5,281 nucleotides of DNA. Origin: Gemmatimonadota bacterium. Its GTDB lineage: Bacteria > ARS69. The stretch covers positions 1 through 5,281 of the forward strand of contig JAGQIB010000587.1 in NCBI GenBank assembly GCA_020431545.1, in the 5' to 3' direction. Positions 1 through 5,045 of the stretch are shown here, one piece after another. A program made the translations under genes and the position numbers. Positions within the stretch are counted from its first letter, which is position 1. Each line of letters starts with the position of its first letter. The notes under the pieces were generated by a model. It worked only from the letters and a program-made list of their open reading frames with translations. It made no database searches and was not told the origin of the DNA.

Positions 1-5
1 CAGTC

Positions 6-440
6 CTACATCTTCCCCTCCGCCACGTTCGGCGGTCCCGGGTACTTCAGGTCGTACTGGATGATCTGATCGATCAATCCGTGGTGCGCTTCCTTCCACG
101 AGATCGCGAGCGACTCGTGCAGGAACTCGTGGAGAATGACCTTCTCCAGGTCCATCACCTTGAAGCGCTTCGCGAGGAAGAACGGGCCGATCTTGATCTT
201 GCCCTTCCGGACCGAGGCGCCGGGGTTCTCGGGATCGAACTCGAGCGTGCAGCGCGCCCAGATGTTCGCGAACTCGTCCTTGAGGTTGTGCTCATCCGCG
301 TTCAGGCGGCGCGGCGCCTTAACGAAGTTGTCCTTCACGCCCTTCGAGCGCGTGAGTCGCTCCATGGCGCGGCGCACCTTGAGGAGAAGGGCCTGCCCCT
401 CCTTGTCCTTCGGGAACGTGTCGGCGAGCAGACGGCACAT
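6..440 (-). CDS. Small putative zinc metallopeptidase-like protein (HEXXH zincin)
   Basis: Encodes 144 residues with no signal peptide or membrane segment, so probably cytosolic. The key feature is H104-E105-F-L-H108-E109 inside a helix-like stretch (EKVILHEFLHESLAI), the HEXXH signature of zincin metallopeptidases, where the two His bind zinc and the Glu activates water. H119, H120 or D124 could supply the third ligand, but no standard extended motif (HEXXHxxGxxH) is present, so the family cannot be named. The N-terminal half is basic and helical. The start was chosen because GGGAGG (minus strand, 447-452) lies 6 nt upstream of this ATG; the frame stays open 60 codons further, but that extension is Arg/Ser-rich and looks non-coding. 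It is divergent from the OsmC-family gene. Activity and substrate are unknown; it could be a non-peptidase with a zincin-like fold. Existence of the gene is well supported, function only moderately. Confidence 0.8.
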   Translation of the reverse strand: MCRLLADTFPKDKEGQALLLKVRRAMERLTRSKGVKDNFVKAPRRLNADEHNLKDEFANIWARCTLEFDPENPGASVRKGKIKIGPFFLAKRFKVMDLEKVILHEFLHESLAISWKEAHHGLIDQIIQYDLKYPGPPNVAEGKM

Positions 441-446
441 CGGGCG

Positions 447-452
447 CCTCCC
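447..452 (-). promoter_or_regulatory. Ribosome-binding site of the HEXXH gene
   Basis: Read on the minus strand this is GGGAGG, followed by a 6-nt spacer and ATG (440-438). It is the reason for preferring this start over the in-frame ATG about 60 codons upstream. Confidence 0.7.
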
Positions 453-467
453 GGGTTCGAGTCCGTG

Positions 468-473
468 AGTATA
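468..473 (-). promoter_or_regulatory. Possible -10 box for the HEXXH gene
   Basis: The minus strand reads TATACT, five of six matches to the bacterial -10 consensus, in the intergenic region between two divergent genes. It would give a leader of about 20 nt. No convincing -35 box is found 16-18 bp upstream (around 490-497), so the call is tentative. Confidence 0.35.
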
Positions 474-511
474 GCGTTTCTCCGGGAACTGGACTCTCCC
501 GCTGCGGCGCG

Positions 512-517
512 TATCCT
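512..517 (+). promoter_or_regulatory. Possible weak -10 box for the OsmC-family gene
   Basis: TATCCT matches four of six -10 positions and sits about 27 bp upstream of the start codon. The hexamer 17 bp upstream (CTGGAC, 489-494) is only a poor -35 match. It is offered because a divergent promoter must lie in this 104-bp gap and this is the best plus-strand candidate. Confidence 0.25.
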
Positions 518-534
518 TTCGTCGACCCGAATCC

Positions 535-540
535 GGAGGG
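535..540 (+). promoter_or_regulatory. Ribosome-binding site supporting a TTG start
   Basis: GGAGGG is followed by a 4-nt gap (GACC) and TTG at 545. This strong Shine-Dalgarno match supports initiation at the uncommon TTG rather than at the GTG five codons in (560). Confidence 0.65.
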
Positions 541-544
541 GACC

Positions 545-988
545 TTGCTGCAAGCGACCGTGAAACAGGCCGACGGCTACCTCTTCGTCGGCCGCTCGAA
601 CAGCGGGCACTGGGTGCCAATGGACGGCTCGACGAAGATCGGCGCGCTCGACGGCGCCGCGCGCCCCAAGGAGCTCCTGCTCCTGGCCCTGGGCGGTTGC
701 ACCGCGTTCGACGTGGAAATGGTGCTGAAGAAGCGAAGGGTGCAGGCGGCGACGTTCGAGGTCCTGCTCGAGGCCGACGAGGTGGACGAGACGCCGATGG
801 TATTCTCGCAGATCCGCGTGACCTACCGCTTCACCGGGGAGATCGCCGTGGCCGAGCTCGAGCGCGCGATCAAGCTCTCCGAGGAGAAGTACTGCTCCGT
901 GAGCGCCATGATGAGGAAGGCGGTTCCGATCTCCTGGACGGCGGAGCTGAACGGGGAGCAAGTGCTCACGGACGAAGGGCGCGCCTAG
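545..988 (+). CDS. OsmC/Ohr-family protein
   Basis: Encodes 147 residues, the usual length for OsmC/Ohr proteins, which are cytosolic homodimers; the characterised members (Ohr, OsmC) reduce organic hydroperoxides with a pair of cysteines. The first Cys lies in the hallmark helix, RPKELLLLALGGCTAFD (C52, with E43 just before it); the second is C117 in EEKYCSVSAMM. A conserved-type Arg (R17) is available near the N-terminus. The sequence resembles the broad YhfA-like OsmC subgroup more than Ohr proper, so peroxidase activity is inferred, not certain. The start is TTG with GGAGGG just upstream. The stop TAG (986-988) overlaps that of the convergent small membrane protein gene. Codon use is strongly GC-ending. 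Family assignment is secure, physiological substrate is not. Confidence 0.93.
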   Translation: MLQATVKQADGYLFVGRSNSGHWVPMDGSTKIGALDGAARPKELLLLALGGCTAFDVEMVLKKRRVQAATFEVLLEADEVDETPMVFSQIRVTYRFTGEIAVAELERAIKLSEEKYCSVSAMMRKAVPISWTAELNGEQVLTDEGRA

Positions 989-1176
989 TTCTCCGGCGGC
1001 CGACGCAGATTCGCGAGCAGCAACGTCGCGAGGCCCAGCAGGATCTCGTCCACGAACGGGATCATGTCCGGCACCAGCAGGTCGATCACGAAGATCGCGC
1101 CCGTCAGCAGGAACAGCTGCGGGAACCGGAGCTTGCCGGCGAAGTCCAGCAGCGGGGCGAGGATCGGGGAAGGCAT
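985..1176 (-). CDS. Small membrane protein, DUF6116-like
   Basis: Encodes 63 residues. After a short amphipathic start (ILAPLLDFAGKLRFP, residues 5-19), a hydrophobic segment (about 20-36) is followed by IPDMIPF-type residues (VPDMIPFVDE, 35-44) and a second hydrophobic stretch (45-57) ending in basic NLRRP. The LRFP...DLL.PD.IPFVDEILLGL pattern is what I recall of the DUF6116 family of small uncharacterised membrane proteins; this is from memory and unverified. Two short membrane segments joined by a Pro/Asp-rich turn suggest a hairpin in the inner membrane. The start is ATG (1176-1174) with AGGA 7 nt upstream. Its stop TAG lies within the CTAG shared with the OsmC-family gene. No function is known. 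Confidence 0.75.
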   Translation of the reverse strand: MPSPILAPLLDFAGKLRFPQLFLLTGAIFVIDLLVPDMIPFVDEILLGLATLLLANLRRPPEN

Positions 1177-1233
1177 GACGGGATCCTAGCAGCAGCCGAG
1201 CGTTCGCGGCGCCGAGTTGCCGTTCCGGTGGCC

Positions 1234-1302
1234 GGAGCCTGGCGGCCCGAGCTTGGCGGTCGGAGCCTGCCGGTCGGGGCCGTCGGTCGGGGCCGGCCGG
1301 CC
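1234..1302. repeat. Degenerate tandem repeat, five units of 13-15 bp
   Basis: Five consecutive units can be read: GGAGCCTGGCGGCCC, GAGCTTGGCGGTC, GGAGCCTGCCGGTC, GGGGCCGTCGGTC and GGGGCCGGCCGGCC, with an approximate consensus GGRGCCTGSCGGTC. Units differ in length by one or two bases and at two to four positions. It may be an old slippage array; in such GC-rich DNA part of the similarity could be compositional. Confidence 0.5.
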
Positions 1303-1508
1303 GGGGAGCGGCGAGGAGGCCGTCCTCCGGGGCAGGGACCCCGTCTCCCGAGCCCCGAGGCTCGTCGCTGGCACCGGACCGCCGGATCCGCTAGTCTCAT
1401 ACGGTCCGGGCCCTCGGGCCCCTGCCGGCGCCCCCCTGGCGAGGCACTGACCCTGGCGCCCGTCGCCGGGGAGGCGCTCCCATCGAGCGACCCGCCGCCC
1501 CGCGGGTC

Positions 1509-1515
1509 GAGGGGG
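1509..1515 (+). promoter_or_regulatory. Ribosome-binding site of the C25 protease gene
   Basis: GAGGGGG lies 5 nt upstream of the ATG at 1521 and fixes the start just before a good signal peptide. Confidence 0.6.
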
Positions 1516-1520
1516 CGAAC

Positions 1521-3869
1521 ATGTACCGCACCGTCACCCGCGCGCTTCGCCTGGCCCTGCCGGCGATGCTCCTCCCCGTCGTGGCCTCGGCCGCGCCGCA
1601 GCTCCTCCAGGCCGGGCCGCTGCCCGACTCCCACGCGATCCGCGTGCTCGAGGCGGGCCCCGAGCGCACCGTGATCGAGTTCGAGGTCGGCACGTTCCGC
1701 CTCAACACCGTCGACGTCGACGGACAGGAGTACTCGGTCGTCCGCTGGGAAGGCGGCGAGAACCGTCTCGATCTCGGCGCGCCGGCCCTGCCCGGATTCC
1801 GCGAGTCGATCGTGATCCCGGACGACGGCACGATGAGGATCTCCGTCCTCGAGCAGGAGTACCAGGACTTCGCGAACGTGCGCATCGCTCCCTCCAAGGG
1901 CCCGATCACGCGCGACGTGTCGCCGTCCACGGTGCCGTGGACGTTCGACGACTCGATCTACTCGGCCGATGCGTTCTGGCCGGCGAACGTGGCCGACCTC
2001 GGCGAGCCGTACATCCTGCGCGACGTGCGCGGCGTCGTCGTCGCGGTGGATCCGTTCCGGTGGAACCCCGCGACCGAGACGCTGCGCGTGCTGACGCACG
2101 TGAAGGTCGCGGTGGAGGTGGATGGTCCGGGCGGCGCGAACACGATCACGCCCCGCCCCGAAGCCGCGCACGTCGCCGAGTTCGAGCGTCTGTACGAGCG
2201 CCACTTCCTGAACTGGGCGCGGCTGGACCGCTACTCGCCCGTCGGTGAAGTCGGCCCGATGCTCGTGGTCTCCGCCGACGTCTACCTCGCCGACGTGCAG
2301 CCTTACGTCGACTGGAAGAACCAGATGGGCATCCCCACGACGCTCGTGTCGATGTCGTCCATCGGGACCACCGCGACGCAGCTCAAGAACTACATCCAGA
2401 ACGTGTTCAACACGGACGGACTGTGCTTCATCCTGCTGATCGGCGACGACGTGAACATTCCGTACTACATGAATGCCGGCGGCGCTTCCGACCCGACGCT
2501 CACGCTCCTCGCGGGTTCGGACAGCTATCCGGACGCGTTCGTCGGCCGGATCTCGGCGCAGAGCTCCGCCCAGGTGGCGACGCAGCTCGAGCGTCTCATG
2601 GAGTACGAGCGCAATCCGGACCCGGCCGGCCTCTGGTACGGCCGCGGTGTCGCGATCGCGTCGAACGAGGGCGACGGCATCGGCGACGACGGGGAGGCGG
2701 ACTGGCAGCACGCGCAGAACTACCGCGCCGACCTGCTCGCCTTCACGTACAACGTCGTCAACGAGCTCTACGACGGTGATCACCCGAGCGCCGGCGGCGG
2801 CGGCGGCATCGGCGGCGCGGGTGTGGGTCTGGACCAGCCGGGCTATCCGGTCGCGTCGGACGTGTCCGTGCTGCTGAACCAGGGCCGCGGCCTCGTTCAT
2901 TACACGGGCCACGGCAGCGAGAACCTGTGGGTCACCACCGGCTTCTCGATCTCGAACATCAACGCGCTCACGAACGACAACATGCTGCCGCACGTGGTGT
3001 GCGTGGGCTGCGTGAACGGTCAGTTCGTGGGCCGGACCTGCTTCGCGGAGACCTGGATGCGCGCCACGAACGGCAGCGAGCCGACGGGCGCGATCGGCGT
3101 GTACGCCTCCACGGTCAACCAGCAGTGGGCCACGCCGATGCGGGCGCAGGACGAGATGGTCGACCTGCTGTGCGGAACGTCCAAGCTCACGATGGGCGGC
3201 CTGTGCTTCAACGGCTCGTGCGACATGATCGATCACTACGGATCGAACGGGATCACCGAGTTCAAGAACTGGACGTACTTCGGCGATCCGAGTCTCGTGA
3301 TCCGCACCGCCACTCCCACGGCCCTCACGTCGGTTCACGAGGACTTCGTGGACGCGTCGACCGGTTCGTTCCTCGTGCAGACGGAGCCTAAGGCGCTCGT
3401 GGCGCTCAGCGCGACGGGGACCTTGGTGGGCTCCGCGTACGCGGACGCGGGGGGCGTGGCGATCGTCACCTTCGATCCGGCCGATCTCGCCGGCCGTGCG
3501 AACGTCACTCTGACCATGACCGGCTTCAACCGGATCCCGGTCGAGGCCGACCTGCCGGTCCTGAGCGGCTCGACGGGCATCGGCGAGGTCGCCGGCGCGG
3601 CGCTCGAGTCCGCGTCTCCGAACCCGTTCTCGGCCACCACGAACCTCTCGCTGTCGCTCGACCGTGAGCAGGCCGTGCGGGTCGACGTCTTCGACGTCGC
3701 GGGCCGCCACGTGGCCACCGTGCACGACGGCGTGCTGTCCGCGGGCTCGCACCGTCTCGCCTGGGACGGCACCACGGACGCCGGTACGTCGGTCGCGGCG
3801 GGCACGTACTTCACGCGCCTGACGACGGCCGATCGCGTGGAGACGCGCCGCCTCGTGCGGCTGCGGTAG
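1521..3869 (+). CDS. Secreted gingipain-family (peptidase C25) cysteine protease with C-terminal FlgD/Por-like tail
   Basis: Encodes 782 residues. Residues 1-24 form a signal peptide (basic start, hydrophobic core, ASA cleavage site). About 40-205 look like a C25 propeptide (GAPALPGF at 86-93, then DDGTMRISVLE). The catalytic domain starts near 218; it has LLIGDD (305-310), a DDGEADWQH acidic block (389-397), YTGHGSE with H464 and VGCVNGQF with C497. These align by eye with the His/Cys pair of RgpB, followed by the very gingipain-like CFAETWMRA, YASTVNQQWA and MRAQDEM. An Ig-like region (about 600-690) leads to the tail (698-782) with SPNPF, VDVFDVAGR and AGTYF, as in FlgD Ig-like or type IX secretion sorting domains. 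It is probably a zymogen exported through the Sec system and then secreted or surface-anchored. Arg or Lys specificity cannot be told. An intrinsic terminator follows, and it seems monocistronic. Family call is strong, export route inferred. Confidence 0.95.
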   Translation: MYRTVTRALRLALPAMLLPVVASAAPQLLQAGPLPDSHAIRVLEAGPERTVIEFEVGTFRLNTVDVDGQEYSVVRWEGGENRLDLGAPALPGFRESIVIPDDGTMRISVLEQEYQDFANVRIAPSKGPITRDVSPSTVPWTFDDSIYSADAFWPANVADLGEPYILRDVRGVVVAVDPFRWNPATETLRVLTHVKVAVEVDGPGGANTITPRPEAAHVAEFERLYERHFLNWARLDRYSPVGEVGPMLVVSADVYLADVQPYVDWKNQMGIPTTLVSMSSIGTTATQLKNYIQNVFNTDGLCFILLIGDDVNIPYYMNAGGASDPTLTLLAGSDSYPDAFVGRISAQSSAQVATQLERLMEYERNPDPAGLWYGRGVAIASNEGDGIGDDGEADWQHAQNYRADLLAFTYNVVNELYDGDHPSAGGGGGIGGAGVGLDQPGYPVASDVSVLLNQGRGLVHYTGHGSENLWVTTGFSISNINALTNDNMLPHVVCVGCVNGQFVGRTCFAETWMRATNGSEPTGAIGVYASTVNQQWATPMRAQDEMVDLLCGTSKLTMGGLCFNGSCDMIDHYGSNGITEFKNWTYFGDPSLVIRTATPTALTSVHEDFVDASTGSFLVQTEPKALVALSATGTLVGSAYADAGGVAIVTFDPADLAGRANVTLTMTGFNRIPVEADLPVLSGSTGIGEVAGAALESASPNPFSATTNLSLSLDREQAVRVDVFDVAGRHVATVHDGVLSAGSHRLAWDGTTDAGTSVAAGTYFTRLTTADRVETRRLVRLR

Positions 3870-3903
3870 CGCGTGTCGGGGCACGAAGACCGGACGAAGA
3901 AGG

Positions 3904-3937
3904 GGGGCCCGGCGGCGACGCCGGGCCCCTTGGTTTT
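3904..3937 (+). terminator. Intrinsic terminator after the C25 protease gene
   Basis: A perfect 11-bp stem (GGGGCCCGGCG, 3904-3914, with CGCCGGGCCCC, 3919-3929) is closed by GCGA, a stable GNRA tetraloop, and followed by TTGGTTTT. It starts 34 nt after the stop codon. It separates the protease transcript from the downstream beta-helix gene. Confidence 0.88.
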
Positions 3938-3965
3938 GAGGAAGAAACGGGTCGCCTGCCCGCGA

Positions 3966-3971
3966 TACAAT
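3966..3971 (+). promoter_or_regulatory. Probable -10 box for the beta-helix/cupin unit
   Basis: TACAAT matches five of six -10 positions and lies just after the terminator, about 78 bp before the start codon. The hexamer 17 bp upstream (AGAAAC, 3943-3948) is a poor -35 match, while TTGAGG (3936-3941) is too far, 24 bp. It would give a leader of about 65 nt. Confidence 0.45.
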
Positions 3972-3989
3972 GGAGGCTCGCTGGTTTCG

Positions 3990-4026
3990 GCGCGGCGACC
4001 GGCCGCGCACGTCACGCCCCGGTGAC
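3990..4026 (+). promoter_or_regulatory. Two adjacent hairpins in the leader of the beta-helix gene
   Basis: GCGCGGC (3990-3996) and GCCGCGC (4002-4008) form a perfect 7-bp stem with loop GACCG. GTCAC (4011-4015) and GTGAC (4022-4026) form a 5-bp inverted repeat with a 6-nt centre. The second ends six bases before the weak GGTGG ribosome-binding site (4032-4036). They could affect mRNA stability or translation, or the GTCAC-N6-GTGAC element could be a protein-binding palindrome. No known riboswitch pattern is recognised. Confidence 0.3.
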
Positions 4027-4043
4027 CCCTTGGTGGAACGGCA

Positions 4044-5045
4044 ATGACTGACCCGATGGCGGGAATCGCGACTCGATGCCGACTTGCTGTTTGCGCGACG
4101 CTGGGTGCTCTCGTGATGGCTCTCCATTCGACCGCGGTTCTCGCGCACGAATGGATCGTCGCTCCCGATGGCTCCGGAGATGCGGCAACCATCCAGGAAG
4201 CGGTGGACTTGGCCACCGATGGCGATACGTTGATACTCGGGGACGGGGTGTTTCGGGGTGAAGGAAACCGCGGGATCGAGATCGTCTTGAAGTGGATCGG
4301 CATCCGGTCCGAATCGGGTGATCCCAGCAGATGCGTGATTGACTGCGAGGGCGTCGACCGTGCGTTTCTCGTTCGGTACGCGGGCGGGCTCGTCGTACTG
4401 GAGGGTTTGGGTATCCGGAACGGCCTTCCCGATCAGGACTTTGGAGGGGCAATCGCGTGCGTGCACACGGAAATCGAGCTTCGCAACTGCGATGTTCGTG
4501 ATTGTACGGCCTGGCAGGCCGGGGCCTGCCACTTCCAGTCCTCGGAAGTCACCATTGAGAAGTGCGTGTTCGCCAGAAACCAGTCGACCCTCGTGAATGC
4601 CGGAGCGTTGCTCGCCGTGTGGTCGAACCTGGCGATTCGGAGATGTACCATTGTCGGCACTGGAACTCCATCAAGCGAGTACGGAGCGATCACCGTGGCT
4701 CTGCAGTCTCACGCGGAAGTCATCGGCTCGCTCGTGACGGGCACGACGACCGGGAGAGGTGTTTGGGTCTCCGACGACTCCGACGTGACACTGTCCTGCA
4801 CCGACCTCTTCGGGAACCAGGACGGAGATTGGGTCGGGCCCATCGCCGATCAGGCGGACGTCTCCGGCAACTTCTCCGCGGATCCACTCTTCTGCGACAG
4901 CGAAGAGTACGAAATCGCGGCGGACTCTCCCTGCGCGCCCCCCGGGATCACCGGATGCGGCCCCGTTGGGGCCAAGATCGTGGGCTGTGGACCCCTCTCA
5001 ATCGAAGAGCTGGGCTGGGCCCGGGTAAAGGCATTCTACCGGTGA
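4044..5045 (+). CDS. Exported right-handed parallel beta-helix repeat protein
   Basis: Encodes 333 residues. Residues 1-34 look like a signal peptide (basic TRCR, hydrophobic core, AVLA before H35). IQEAVDLATDGDTLILGDGVF (from about residue 50) is the usual opening of pectate-lyase-like beta-helix proteins. Rungs of 25-27 residues follow, each opening with G-A or G-V (G135, G160, G187, G214, G239). Cys occupies the same position in consecutive rungs (C149, C174, C201, C252; Ser at 229). The chain closes with ADPLFC, DSPCAP and repeated GCGP, then the short tail SIEELGWARVKAFYR. No lyase or hydrolase active site is recognised, so it may be structural, adhesive or glycan-binding. The start is the first ATG, with weak GGTGG 7 nt before. 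Codon use is less GC-ending than in neighbours. Its stop overlaps the cupin start. Confidence 0.85.
   Translation: MTDPMAGIATRCRLAVCATLGALVMALHSTAVLAHEWIVAPDGSGDAATIQEAVDLATDGDTLILGDGVFRGEGNRGIEIVLKWIGIRSESGDPSRCVIDCEGVDRAFLVRYAGGLVVLEGLGIRNGLPDQDFGGAIACVHTEIELRNCDVRDCTAWQAGACHFQSSEVTIEKCVFARNQSTLVNAGALLAVWSNLAIRRCTIVGTGTPSSEYGAITVALQSHAEVIGSLVTGTTTGRGVWVSDDSDVTLSCTDLFGNQDGDWVGPIADQADVSGNFSADPLFCDSEEYEIAADSPCAPPGITGCGPVGAKIVGCGPLSIEELGWARVKAFYR

Larger units (their letters stand above)
1177..1520. other. GC-rich intergenic region, no gene seen
   Basis: This 344-bp gap separates the starts of the small membrane protein gene and the C25 protease gene, which are transcribed away from each other. 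Open frames across it give only Pro/Gly/Arg/Ser-rich low-complexity peptides without a convincing ribosome-binding site, so I call no gene. It holds the degenerate tandem repeat listed separately, the only AT-containing island CTAGTCTCATACGG (1391-1404, a possible but poor promoter element), and GGGCCCTCGGGCCC (1408-1421), which can form a 5-bp hairpin with a CTCG loop. Promoters for both flanking genes must lie here, but none matches consensus well. Confidence 0.6.

Noticed and set aside
441..620. N-terminal extension of the HEXXH protein by 60 residues
   Set aside because: The extension is Arg/Ser-rich, runs through the intergenic region into the OsmC-family gene, and a strong GGGAGG site lies just before the internal ATG.
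1234..1302. Repeats as a possible CRISPR array
   Set aside because: Units are contiguous and degenerate with no spacers, and no cas-like gene is nearby.
1186..1450. Short open frames on both strands in the gap before the protease gene
   Set aside because: Both give Pro/Gly/Arg/Ser-rich low-complexity peptides without a convincing ribosome-binding site or family resemblance.
697..1674. A 325-codon plus-strand frame running from inside the OsmC-family gene to the protease start
   Set aside because: It is an out-of-frame Arg-rich shadow of the OsmC-family gene extended through stop-poor GC-rich DNA.
1104..4532. A 1142-codon open frame on the minus strand across the protease gene
   Set aside because: It is in codon-for-codon register with both sense genes, so it is interrupted only where they use TTA, CTA or TCA, which are rare in GC-rich genes. 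The translation is Arg/His/Val-rich low complexity without domains, while the sense strand encodes a clear C25 protease.
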